NCBI GenBank assembly: GCA_022826245.1
Contig: JAJDVG010000010.1
Coordinates: forward strand, 1 to 64,000
Source: Gammaproteobacteria bacterium
Lineage (GTDB): Bacteria > Pseudomonadota > Gammaproteobacteria > Steroidobacterales > Rariloculaceae
Length of the DNA stretch: 64,000 nucleotides
Direction of reading: 5' to 3'
How positions within the stretch are numbered: position 1 is the first letter of the stretch; each line of letters begins with the position of its first letter. The translations under genes were made by a program, and so were the position numbers. Below the pieces are notes generated by a model, which saw nothing but the letters and a program-made list of their open reading frames with translations, searched no databases and was not told where the DNA came from. Below are positions 34,134 through 41,856 of this stretch, piece after piece.

Positions 34134-34837
34134 ACATAAACCAATGAATGTAGTTCGAACGCGCCGATCTGCTGCTCTATCCCTTCCAGGGTATCCCGCC
34201 CGGTTACCCTCGAAATTCGTGGCCCTTGCTCGCGCTGCTTGAAAATGACGTATTGCACCATTCTGCCGCCAAGAAACTGCAGGCCCAGATGCGTTCCGCG
34301 TTCATCCTTCCATATTGCTCTCAGATTGCCGTTATCCATGAGCACCAGGTTGCCGCGCCGCATATTTGGAGCGGACTCGATGAACTGCCTGAAATCGATT
34401 TCGGAGGCAAAATTCAGCGTGTAGCCATCGTGGCGCGCTTCTTCCTGCAGCAGCTTCATGCGCTCCAGATAGGAATCGTGTTTGGCGCGCCCATGCCGCG
34501 CCATGTCTTCCGAATCAGATGCCGGAGCCGCGGCGGAACGTCGAAGACTCGTCGTACCTATTACTGAGCTAGCTGAACCACGCAACGCGATTGCCTGGGA
34601 ATTGAGTTTCTCCAGGGAACGGGTTGTAGCTTCGCGTGTGTCATCATCCCGACTGGAAAAATTGAATCCGCCATGACGACGCGGATTCCAAACCATTTTC
34701 GGCGGATGACAGCCTTCGTCAATCTGAAGGGATCCATCCCCTCGAACGTCAGGTTCTTTCAAATCCACCGTCTCCATCGCCGCCGACAGACCGTCCAGCC
34801 CGCCAGCTTTTCCGGCTTCTGCATGCTCCAACAGCAC
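34130..34837 (-). CDS. Conserved protein of unknown function (235 aa), second gene of the polyglycine operon
   Basis: The GTG start overlaps the preceding TAG stop by one base (TAGTG) and has GGCGGAGA upstream. The N-terminal 100 residues are polar, low in conservation features and probably disordered. The C-terminal 130 residues look like a real domain: RAKHDSYLERMKLLQEEARH helix, LNFASEIDFRQFIES, then MRRGNLVLMDNGNLRAIW, THLGLQFLGGRMVQYVIFKQ and RDTLEGIEQQIGAFELHSLV. The beta-rich middle (GNLVLMDNGNLRAIWKDE) suggests a small mixed alpha/beta fold. I recall similar sequences only as unknown bacterial proteins. There is no signal peptide. It is probably co-translated with the polyglycine protein and the 152-residue protein. 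Confidence 0.72.
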   Translation of the reverse strand: MLLEHAEAGKAGGLDGLSAAMETVDLKEPDVRGDGSLQIDEGCHPPKMVWNPRRHGGFNFSSRDDDTREATTRSLEKLNSQAIALRGSASSVIGTTSLRRSAAAPASDSEDMARHGRAKHDSYLERMKLLQEEARHDGYTLNFASEIDFRQFIESAPNMRRGNLVLMDNGNLRAIWKDERGTHLGLQFLGGRMVQYVIFKQREQGPRISRVTGRDTLEGIEQQIGAFELHSLVYV

Positions 34838-35430
34838 TATTGCTCTCCGCCGACGGAAATCAACGGCACGAACAGCACGAAACCATGGGCGCCTGCAACA
34901 CCGGCATCGCCTGCCTCAAAGCCCTTGCCACCGTCTCCGCCACGGCCACTCCTGCCAATTCTGACCTCGAATTCGTCATCGATGGACAAATCTGCAATCT
35001 CGACAATCCGCGTTTCTCCGGGGAAGCCCTTGCCGCCTTGGCCACCGTCCGCCGTGAGGCGGCCATCGGCCGAAGGCGCCACTGCCCCGCGCCCGCCGTT
35101 GCCGCCGTCGCCGTAGTGGCATCCTTGCCCCGGTGACCCAGAGACAGGCTTCCCCTCGTGAAGACCACCACCGCCGCCGCCGCCGCCACCGCCGCCGCCC
35201 GCAGCTTGATAGGTTATGTCTCCATGTTTCACGCTGGTTGGCGCGCCGCCACCGCCGCCACCGCCGCCGCCCGCACCGTATACATTCAACTCCTCGAGAC
35301 AGAACGCGCCGCCGCCGCCGCCACCGCCGCCTGCCGCGCCGCGAATGATCAGCAAACCGCGTTGTTCGGACCACGGCCATGCGAAGACCCCGGATTCAAC
35401 GACGCGGCGCAATGCCTTGTTGTCCTGCAT
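34837..35430 (-). CDS. Polyglycine-rich protein (197 aa), first gene of a three-gene operon
   Basis: The ATG follows a strong GGAGGAAG site. After a short head (MQDNKALRRVVESGVFAWPW) and a strand LLIIRGAA, the protein has three pure glycine runs: 8 at residues 34-41, 9 at 54-62 and 12 at 78-89, each preceded by a short beta-like strand. The second half has looser glycine repeats (GDGGNGGRGA, DGGQGGKGFPGE, GRGGDGGKGFEAGDAG) and ends in a hydrophobic strand, HGFVLFVPLI. No signal peptide is visible. Polyglycine runs between strands recall polyglycine-II sandwich folds such as phage gp38 adhesins, but I cannot assign a family. It heads a set of overlapping genes that runs into rsmD. Confidence 0.75.
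   Translation of the reverse strand: MQDNKALRRVVESGVFAWPWSEQRGLLIIRGAAGGGGGGGGAFCLEELNVYGAGGGGGGGGGAPTSVKHGDITYQAAGGGGGGGGGGGGLHEGKPVSGSPGQGCHYGDGGNGGRGAVAPSADGRLTADGGQGGKGFPGETRIVEIADLSIDDEFEVRIGRSGRGGDGGKGFEAGDAGVAGAHGFVLFVPLISVGGEQ
35164..35331. repeat. Three imperfect GCC/ACC trinucleotide tracts encoding polyglycine
   Basis: On the plus strand, tracts at 35164-35199, 35245-35271 and 35308-35331 consist of CCG/CCA-type triplets. They encode the 12, 9 and 8 residue glycine runs on the minus strand. Such tracts can change length by slippage in steps of one codon. Confidence 0.9.
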
Positions 35431-35739
35431 CCGATACTTCCTCCGTTGCGCAATGCGAGTCGCGATCGAATGATTCGCAAAAATGCCGGGACGTCGCCGA
35501 CAAGCGTGGCACAGGGCATGCCTGCCTGTCGATCCGGAAACCGGGACGTTCTCGGCAATTTTGAGACATCAATGCGACCTTTCCAGTAGTTCGAATGCGC
35601 GCGCCGCCCGATTCCGAGGCCGCCGTGCAAACAGTTGCTGCCGGTAATTCTTGTGGACGCGACCAAATGTATCGCTCGGAATTGACATACGATGTTCTCG
35701 CGCGTCGTATGGAACCACGTTACCCGCGAGGAGGCTGCC
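35431..35739. promoter_or_regulatory. Divergent intergenic region with a TTGACA -35 box
   Basis: About 310 bases between the polyglycine gene (minus) and the 483-residue exported protein (plus). On the plus strand a perfect TTGACA (35682-35687) is followed 17 bases later by a weak TCGTAT (35705-35710); transcription would start about 10 bases before the ribosome binding site of the plus-strand gene. I see no clear promoter for the polyglycine operon. Confidence 0.45.
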
Positions 35740-37191
35740 ATGTTGAATGATAGAAGTCCGGCCGCCCTTGGCAAGAGCCCCACCGCGCCAAGCTGGTGGC
35801 CAAATTCGTCCGGTGATCCGGCGAATTGCCGGCGCAACGCGAACTCGCACCGGCGCCCGGCATTGGTCGCGAGCCTGGCTACCGCGGCATATCTCGCGGC
35901 AATGCCGACGAGCTTGTCCCAGACAAGCGTCGGCCGAGGCGCTCCGGATCCGCTTCGCGCGGACGACATCGTCGGTTCCGAAGGCAAGGGCTACCTCATC
36001 GGTCCCGGCGTTCCCGACGACAACATGCCGATCTACGCTGCGCGCGACGGCGCGACTCCGCCCGGCATCGAGCCGCTGCCGGTCGATATCTTCACGACCG
36101 ACGACTTCTACCTCGACGAGGCGCTCTGGTTCGATCCGCGCTATTACCGCTGCAACTCCGCGGTCGGTCTCGAACAGATCTGGGGCGCCTACGAAGTTCC
36201 CCTGATCGGTGACGACCCGCCCGCATCCGCGGCCTGGGGCTTCTGCGACCGCGACTACCCGCGCGAGGAGATCGTGAGCCCCTACGCGTTCACTACGGCG
36301 GGTGAGCACTACCGGGCGCTGCTCGACGAAGCGCGCGACCGTGGCGGCCCGACACGGTACACGCAGGCGACGCTGCCCGACTGGAATGGCCGGTACGCGC
36401 GCCAGCGCGAAAAGACCCAAAGCTGGATCTACGGCGCCGTGCTCCAGATACCGACATACCTGTCGCTGCTGACGCCCGAGTACCAGCGGCGCTTCGTTCA
36501 GCAGATGTATCACTATTCGGGCAACAACGCAGCGCAGTGGCCGGGCTCGTATTGCTGGCCCGAAGGCTACATGCGCCGAATCTCGCAATACGGCGGCGGC
36601 CGGTCGAACCTCGTGATGACGCCGGACCTTGTTCTCGACATTCGCAACGCCGCGAAAACCCTGGTCACGCAGATTCACATCGGCCGTGAATTCGACGAAT
36701 CCGGCGTCGTACCCAGGCTCGGCGCCGACGTGCCGCAGTGGCTCGGCGATACGATCGGGTTCTGGGACGGCGAAGCGCTGATCACCTGGACATCGAACAT
36801 CCAGGGCTGGATCTCGCACGGGCAACACGAGTTCAGCAACCGAATGCAGACGATCGAGGTCTACACGCCGCGCGAGAATTCGGACGCGGAGTTCATCGGC
36901 CTTCGGCACGAAATCATGATCTACGATGAGGAGGCGTTCCTCGAGCCCGTTCGCATCGTCCAGTACCTGGACAGGCAGACCGGCCTCAACGAAGGCGATC
37001 CGTTCCTGTATATGGAGTGCGTCCCGCAGATCTTCCCGGTCGAAGGCGTCGCGACGCCGATCGCGCCGGGCCAGACCTTCGAGTACACGCTTCCGGACAC
37101 GTTCGGCCGCCCCTGGGCGCAGATCTGGGAACGGTACCACGAGGAAGGCATGCAGCGCCCGGAAGAAGAGGACATATTCAGTTTCGAATGA
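35740..37191 (+). CDS. Large exported protein of unknown function (483 aa)
   Basis: I do not recognise a named family. The ATG follows CGAGGAGG at a five-base spacing. The N-terminus is basic, then [22 protein letters not shown], a probable signal peptide after a long n-region. The mature protein is rich in aromatic residues and Asp/Glu: [62 protein letters not shown] (a repeated beta motif common in exported unknowns), and a tail ending EEEDIFSFE. The DTIGFWDG...LITWT segment is reminiscent of large secreted unknowns found near TonB receptors and steroid- or terpene-degradation genes in environmental proteobacteria. It sits alone between the polyglycine operon and ftsY. Confidence 0.72.
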   Translation: MLNDRSPAALGKSPTAPSWWPNSSGDPANCRRNANSHRRPALVASLATAAYLAAMPTSLSQTSVGRGAPDPLRADDIVGSEGKGYLIGPGVPDDNMPIYAARDGATPPGIEPLPVDIFTTDDFYLDEALWFDPRYYRCNSAVGLEQIWGAYEVPLIGDDPPASAAWGFCDRDYPREEIVSPYAFTTAGEHYRALLDEARDRGGPTRYTQATLPDWNGRYARQREKTQSWIYGAVLQIPTYLSLLTPEYQRRFVQQMYHYSGNNAAQWPGSYCWPEGYMRRISQYGGGRSNLVMTPDLVLDIRNAAKTLVTQIHIGREFDESGVVPRLGADVPQWLGDTIGFWDGEALITWTSNIQGWISHGQHEFSNRMQTIEVYTPRENSDAEFIGLRHEIMIYDEEAFLEPVRIVQYLDRQTGLNEGDPFLYMECVPQIFPVEGVATPIAPGQTFEYTLPDTFGRPWAQIWERYHEEGMQRPEEEDIFSFE

Positions 37192-37272
37192 GCTGAATCG
37201 CAATACGTATAATCCTCAGGGCCGGCGCGCGGCGGCCGGCGCATTCCCCTCGACAGCGTCAAGGTCGTTTCG

Positions 37273-38208
37273 GTGCTCAGCGGCTCGACATCTGAAGGCG
37301 ACAGCGGATTCTTCGGCAGGCTCAGGTCCCGGCTGAACAGGGGCCGGGCATGGCTCGCCGGCGATCTGGCCGGACTCTTCGCCGGCGGCATCGACGCCGA
37401 AACGCTCGAAGCGCTTGAGACGGAGCTGTTGCTCGCCGATGTCGGCGTCGAGGCGACGCAGGCGCTGGTCGACGCCCTGCAACGCTCCACGAAGAACGGT
37501 GAGGATGCGGTCGAAGCGCTGCGCGGCAAGGTCCTCGAGTTGCTCGATCCGCTCGCCCGGCCGCTCGACATCCCGAACGGCGCGAAGCCCTTCGTGATCC
37601 TCGCGGTCGGCGTCAACGGGACCGGCAAGACGACGACCGTTGGCAAGCTCGCGCATCGCTTCGTCGCCGAAGGGCGGTCGGTCGTGATCGCCGCGGCCGA
37701 CACGTTCCGTGCGGCGGCCGTCGAGCAGCTCGCGGAGTGGGGCCGGCGCGCCGGCGCGACCGTCGTGAGTCAGGCCGACCGGGCGGACCCCGCGGCCGTC
37801 GTCCACGACGCGCTCGCGACGGCGCGCGCGCGCGGCGCCGATGTCGTCATCGCCGATACCGCCGGGCGCCTGCACAGCGATGCGGGCCTCATGGACGAAC
37901 TCGCGAAAATCCACCGCGTCGTCTCGCGCTTCGACACGCAGGCGCCGCACGAGACCTTGCTCGTGCTCGATGCGAGCCAGGGCCAGAATGCGCTCGTGCA
38001 GGCCGAACGCTTCAACGACCGGCTCGGGGTCACCGGACTCGCGATCACGAAGCTCGACGGTACGGCCAGGGGCGGGATCGTGATCGCGATCGCCCGCAGG
38101 CTCGCCTTGCCGATCCGTTTCGTCGCGATCGGTGAAGCGATCGAGGACTTTGCGGTGTTCAGCGCCGGCGAATTCACCGACGCGCTGATCGGAGACCGCG
38201 CCGCATGA
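37273..38208 (+). CDS. ftsY: Signal recognition particle receptor FtsY
   Basis: A 311-residue SRP GTPase that docks ribosome-SRP complexes at the inner membrane. The N domain starts near FGRLRSRLNRGRAWLAGDLAG and the G domain has GVNGTGKTTTVGKLAH (G1), AADTFRAAAVEQL, DTAGRLH (G3) and TKLDGTARGG (G4/G5), ending with FVAIGEAIEDFAVF. The protein starts at GTG and lacks the long acidic N-terminal A domain found in Escherichia coli FtsY, so it is a short form. It overlaps ftsE by four bases, heading the ftsYEX operon. Confidence 0.96.
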   Translation: MLSGSTSEGDSGFFGRLRSRLNRGRAWLAGDLAGLFAGGIDAETLEALETELLLADVGVEATQALVDALQRSTKNGEDAVEALRGKVLELLDPLARPLDIPNGAKPFVILAVGVNGTGKTTTVGKLAHRFVAEGRSVVIAAADTFRAAAVEQLAEWGRRAGATVVSQADRADPAAVVHDALATARARGADVVIADTAGRLHSDAGLMDELAKIHRVVSRFDTQAPHETLLVLDASQGQNALVQAERFNDRLGVTGLAITKLDGTARGGIVIAIARRLALPIRFVAIGEAIEDFAVFSAGEFTDALIGDRAA

Positions 38209-38927
38209 TCAGCTTCGAGAAGGTCTACAAGCGGTACCCGAACGGGCACGAGGCGCTCAGCGGCATCAGTTTCGCGCTCGAACGCGGGGAAATGGCCTTC
38301 CTGACGGGTCCGTCGGGCGCCGGCAAGAGCACGCTCCTGAAGCTCATCGCACTGATCGAACGGCCGACGCGCGGCAGCGTGATCGTCAACAGCCGCAATA
38401 CCGCGAGGGTTTCACGCCGCCGCATCCCCGGTTTTCGCCGCCGCATCGGCGTCGTCTTCCAGGATCACAAGCTGCTCCATGACCGCAGCGTGTTCGACAA
38501 CGTCGCTCTGCCGCTCGTGATTGCCGGCTTCGGTCCGCGCGAGACGGGCCGGCGCGTCCGGGCGGCGCTCGACCAGGTCGGGCTGCGCGGACGCGAACAG
38601 GACGCGCCGATCACGCTGTCGACGGGCGAGCAGCAGCGCGTCGGCATCGCGCGGGCGGTCGCGAGCCGGCCCGATGTCGTCATAGCCGACGAGCCGACCG
38701 GGAATCTCGACCCCGAGCTTTCGCGCGAGATCATGCGCCTGCTCAGGCGCTTCAACGAAGTCGGCGTAACGTTGTTGATCGCGACGCACGATCTGCAGCT
38801 CGTCGAAGAGTTCGGGCACCGGCGGATCAGTCTCGCCGCCGGGCAGATCGCCGGGGACGGGCTGGCGCCGGACGCGCCGCCAGGCTACCGGTCGACGTTT
38901 CCCGACCGTCGCGGGTCGCCACCGTGA
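38205..38927 (+). CDS. ftsE: Cell division ABC-type ATP-binding protein FtsE
   Basis: A 240-residue ABC ATPase that, with FtsX, drives murein hydrolase activation at the division septum. It has the Walker A GPSGAGKSTLLKL, Q-loop VVFQDHKLL, signature LSTGEQQRVGIARA, Walker B DVVIADEPTGNLD and the H-loop histidine in LIATHD. The signature reads LSTGEQQ where most relatives have LSGGEQQ, a small change. The start ATG overlaps the ftsY stop (ATGA). Confidence 0.95.
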   Translation: MISFEKVYKRYPNGHEALSGISFALERGEMAFLTGPSGAGKSTLLKLIALIERPTRGSVIVNSRNTARVSRRRIPGFRRRIGVVFQDHKLLHDRSVFDNVALPLVIAGFGPRETGRRVRAALDQVGLRGREQDAPITLSTGEQQRVGIARAVASRPDVVIADEPTGNLDPELSREIMRLLRRFNEVGVTLLIATHDLQLVEEFGHRRISLAAGQIAGDGLAPDAPPGYRSTFPDRRGSPP

Positions 38928-39844
38928 TGGGCGCGGCGTTACGTTACTTCCGGCTGCACCGGCAGAACCTGAGCGGCGCGATCGGGCGGCTCCTGCGCCA
39001 CCCGCTCGGCAGCCTGCTGACCGTGCTCGTCATCGCGGTCGCCCTCGCGCTGCCGGCCGGGCTGCGCGTGCTCGTCAACAACGTCGGTGCGCTGAGCGGT
39101 ACCTGGGAAGGCGCCGCGGATTTCACAGTCTATCTCGCCGACGCCGTGAGCGAGGAACGCGCCCGCGCGCTTGCGAACGATATCGGCGCACGCGACGAGG
39201 TCGCCGAAGTCGCGTTCATCAGCCGCGCCGATGCGCTCGAGGAGTTTCGAACTCAATCGGGTTTCGGCGCAGCGCTCGACGCACTCGACGAGAATCCGCT
39301 GCCGCACGCGCTCGTGGTCAGGCCTGAGCTGAGCACGGTCGGCGAGATGCAAGCCCTGGCCGAATCGCTGGCTGCGCTCGAGGAAACCGCTCTGGTGCAG
39401 CTCGACACCGAGTGGGTCGAGCGGCTCAGGGCCATGCTCGTACTCATCGAACGCGCCGTCGACATCGTTTCGGCGCTCGTCGCGCTCGGCGTCGTCCTCG
39501 TGATCGGCAACACGATCAGGCTCGAGATCAACAACCGCAGCACCGAGATCGAAGTCATGAAGCTCGTCGGCGGCAGCGACGGGTTCATTCGCAGGCCCTT
39601 CCTGTATCTCGGCTTCTGCTACGGCCTGGCGGGCGCCCTGGTCGCCGCGTTGCTCATCGCGGCCTCACTCGGGCTGCTGGCCGCACCGGTCGGGGCGCTC
39701 GCGGAACTCTACGCGAGCGCCTGGTCGCTGACGGGACTCGGCTTGCGCGATACCGCAATCCTGATCGGCGGCGGCGCCGCGCTGGGCTGGGCGGGCGCCT
39801 GGCTTGCCGCCGCCCGCCATCTGCGCGCGATCGAACCCACGTGA
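38927..39844 (+). CDS. ftsX: Cell division ABC-type permease FtsX
   Basis: A 305-residue inner-membrane partner of FtsE. An N-terminal helix (LLTVLVIAVALALPAGLRVLV) is followed by a periplasmic domain of about 120 residues (VSEERARALANDIGARDEVAEV, DENPLPHALVV) and a C-terminal three-helix FtsX domain (GVVLVIGNTIRLEINNRSTEIEVMKLVGGSDGFIRRPF). The ATG overlaps the ftsE stop by one base; a GTG three bases upstream is also in frame. This is the last of the tightly packed ftsYEX genes. Confidence 0.94.
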   Translation: MGAALRYFRLHRQNLSGAIGRLLRHPLGSLLTVLVIAVALALPAGLRVLVNNVGALSGTWEGAADFTVYLADAVSEERARALANDIGARDEVAEVAFISRADALEEFRTQSGFGAALDALDENPLPHALVVRPELSTVGEMQALAESLAALEETALVQLDTEWVERLRAMLVLIERAVDIVSALVALGVVLVIGNTIRLEINNRSTEIEVMKLVGGSDGFIRRPFLYLGFCYGLAGALVAALLIAASLGLLAAPVGALAELYASAWSLTGLGLRDTAILIGGGAALGWAGAWLAAARHLRAIEPT

Positions 39845-39945
39845 ACGGGCGATCTTGCATGGCTTCCTGTTGATTCTTCAGATTCTGGGCGAAACCAACC
39901 GAATCGGACGGAACGACTTTCACCCAAGGCTGCTATGCTACGGGC

Positions 39946-40179
39946 ATGGCCGCGTTCGACACACTCACCGCCGCGAAAACCCTCGAAGCCACGGGTTTGC
40001 CGTCACAACAGGCGAGCTCGATCGTAGCGGCAATCCTCGCCGCCCAAGGCGATCACGTCAGCGTGGCGACTCTTCAGGCAGAACTGGCCAAACTCGAAGC
40101 CCGACTCACGATCCGCATGGCGGCCAGCATCGGGGTCGGGGTCGGTGTGATTGCCGCAATCGTCCGATTCTGGGCATAA
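39946..40179 (+). CDS. Small DUF1640-like membrane protein (77 aa)
   Basis: A 77-residue protein beginning MAAFDTLTAAKTLEATGLPS and ending with one membrane helix, ASIGVGVGVIAAIVRFWA, after a short amphipathic segment, LQAELAKLEARLTIRM. The layout mirrors the longer repeat protein at the start of the window: a small helical head, coiled coil, C-terminal anchor. Here the coiled coil is only about 20 residues long and has no tandem repeats. It sits between ftsX and rpoH, which are adjacent in many gammaproteobacteria. The role is unknown. Confidence 0.7.
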   Translation: MAAFDTLTAAKTLEATGLPSQQASSIVAAILAAQGDHVSVATLQAELAKLEARLTIRMAASIGVGVGVIAAIVRFWA

Positions 40180-40246
40180 GCCGCGAAACGAGGATCATGA
40201 TCGCGCTCGCCGCGAGCGCGGTCGGCAGCACCTTCAACCCGGGTTG

Positions 40247-40273
40247 TTAGCACTCTAGGGTGATGAGTGCTAA
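40247..40273. promoter_or_regulatory. Perfect CIRCE element (HrcA operator) at the rpoH promoter
   Basis: TTAGCACTC (40247-40255), nine bases, then GAGTGCTAA (40265-40273): an exact match to the CIRCE consensus, the inverted repeat bound by the heat-shock repressor HrcA. It overlaps a plausible sigma-70 promoter, TTAGCA (40247-40252) and TAAAAT (40271-40276) at an 18-base spacing, so bound HrcA would block RNA polymerase. It ends about 40 bases before the rpoH start codon. Confidence 0.95.
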
Positions 40274-40276
40274 AAT
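40271..40276 (+). promoter_or_regulatory. -10 box of the rpoH promoter
   Basis: TAAAAT lies at the right edge of the CIRCE element. With TTAGCA at 40247-40252 as the -35 box, the spacing is 18 bases. This predicts a transcript starting near 40283, with GGAGG at 40300-40304 in the leader. Confidence 0.55.
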
Positions 40277-40314
40277 TTGCGCCTGTGGCAATTCACACTG
40301 GAGGCAACACCCCC

Positions 40315-41199
40315 GTGACGACTGCGACGACCGCGCTGGTTCGACGACCCGAAGATTTCGTGCTGAGCGGCCCGCTGGGCAGCCTCGATCAATATACCCA
40401 GGCCGTCAACAGCATTCCCGTACTCAGCGCCGAAGAGGAACACGAACTCGCGACGCGCCTGCAGGAGCACGGCGACCTCGATGCCGCCCGCGCGCTCGTG
40501 CTTGCTCACCTGCGATTCGTCGTGCATATCGCCCGCGGCTATTCCGGTTACGGGCTGCAGCTCGGCGACCTGATCCAGGAAGGCAACGTCGGCCTCATGA
40601 AAGCGGTGAAGCGCTTCGATCCCGAGGTCGGAATCCGGCTCGTCTCCTTCGCCGTACACTGGATCCGCGCCGAGATTCACGAATTCGTGCTGCGCAACTG
40701 GCGGCTCGTCAAGGTCGCGACCACGAAGGCCCAGCGGAAGCTGTTCTTCAACCTGCGCAAGGCCAAGTCCCATCTCGGCTGGTTGAATGCGGAGGAAACC
40801 GAAGCCATCGCGAAGGATCTCGGGGTCACGCCCCGTGAAGTCACGGAGATGGAAAAGCGGCTCAGCGGCCGCGACATGAGCTTCGATCCTGGTCCGAGCG
40901 AGGCCGAGGAATATTCGCCGAGCGCCTGGCTGCCGAGCCCCGACCGCGACCCCGCCAGTTTCGTCGAGGAAGAGGACTGGACCGAGTCCACGCACACGCA
41001 CCTCAACGACGCGCTGCGGCAGCTCGACGACCGCAGCCGCGACATCGTCGCGCGCCGCTGGCTCGGCGAGTCGAAGTGGACGCTTCACGAGCTCGCGGCC
41101 GAGTACGGAGTCTCCGCCGAGCGGATCCGGCAGATCGAGGCCAATGCGATGCGCAAGCTCAAGGCCCTGATGCCCCCGGAGACCGTCGAAGCCTTGTAG
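40315..41199 (+). CDS. rpoH: RNA polymerase heat-shock sigma factor RpoH (sigma-32)
   Basis: A 294-residue alternative sigma factor directing RNA polymerase to heat-shock promoters. It contains region 2 ([62 protein letters not shown]), the RpoH box [12 protein letters not shown] that sets it apart from other sigma-70 proteins, and region 4 ([21 protein letters not shown]). The start is a GTG preceded by GGAGG; an earlier in-frame GTG at 40285 is possible. In enterics rpoH is controlled by an mRNA thermosensor and by DnaK/FtsH; here a CIRCE element at the promoter suggests added repression by HrcA. It follows ftsYEX as in other gammaproteobacteria. Confidence 0.96.
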   Translation: MTTATTALVRRPEDFVLSGPLGSLDQYTQAVNSIPVLSAEEEHELATRLQEHGDLDAARALVLAHLRFVVHIARGYSGYGLQLGDLIQEGNVGLMKAVKRFDPEVGIRLVSFAVHWIRAEIHEFVLRNWRLVKVATTKAQRKLFFNLRKAKSHLGWLNAEETEAIAKDLGVTPREVTEMEKRLSGRDMSFDPGPSEAEEYSPSAWLPSPDRDPASFVEEEDWTESTHTHLNDALRQLDDRSRDIVARRWLGESKWTLHELAAEYGVSAERIRQIEANAMRKLKALMPPETVEAL

Positions 41200-41363
41200 C
41201 GGCCCCGCTGTCCCCCACCGCTGACTACCATCCGACCTGGCGTCCGGACCCGGACGCGTCAGCGAATGCACTCCGGTATCATGCCGAAAGCCGCCGGGTG
41301 GCCCATGACCCGGTGAACTGACGGCTCGCCGTCGACGTCCGAATCGAAGCGGGTGGGTGACGC

Positions 41364-41831
41364 ATGTCCGCGGCCGACAAGTGGCTCGATGAATACGGCA
41401 GGGATCACGTCCACGCGGCCAACAAGGCGCTGCACTGGGTATGCGTGCCGCTCATCGTGACGAGCCTGATCGGGCTGCTGTGGTCGCTGCCGGTACCGGA
41501 AGCGTTCAGCCAATCCTCGCCCGTGCTCAACTGGGGCACGCTGTTCATCATGGCGTCGGTGGTCTATTACTTCATCATGTCCCTGACCCTGGCGTTCGGA
41601 ATCCTGCCGTTCCTGGTCCTCGTCGTCGTCATCGTGTCCTGGGCGGACGGCCTCGCGACGCCGCTCTGGCTCATCTCGGCCGTCGCGTTCGCGCTGGGCT
41701 GGCTCGGGCAGTTCATCGGCCACCGCATCGAAGGCAGGCCGCCATCGTTCTTCAAGGACCTGCAATACCTCATGATCGGTCCGATCTGGCTGCTCGCGGC
41801 CGTCTACCGGCGCCTGCACATCCCGTATTGA
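41364..41831 (+). CDS. DUF962/Mpo1-like membrane protein
   Basis: A 155-residue inner-membrane protein with four or five helices. The N-terminal signature KWLDEYGRDHVHAANKALHWVCVP has the spaced histidines of the DUF962/Mpo1 family (yeast Mpo1 is an iron-dependent dioxygenase acting on 2-hydroxy fatty acids). A second site WLGQFIGHRIEGRPPSFFKDLQYLMIGP carries the conserved histidine and the RPP motif. This makes a lipid oxidation role plausible, but bacterial members are not well characterised. It lies 165 bases after rpoH and 25 bases before the response regulator gene. Confidence 0.83.
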   Translation: MSAADKWLDEYGRDHVHAANKALHWVCVPLIVTSLIGLLWSLPVPEAFSQSSPVLNWGTLFIMASVVYYFIMSLTLAFGILPFLVLVVVIVSWADGLATPLWLISAVAFALGWLGQFIGHRIEGRPPSFFKDLQYLMIGPIWLLAAVYRRLHIPY

Positions 41832-41856
41832 CACACAACCCTCCGAAGAGTCGAAC

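Noticed and set aside
35158-35589. Plus-strand frame rich in Ala/Pro/Arg over the glycine tracts
   Set aside because: It is the antisense reading of the polyglycine gene, which has the proper start and a strong ribosome binding site.
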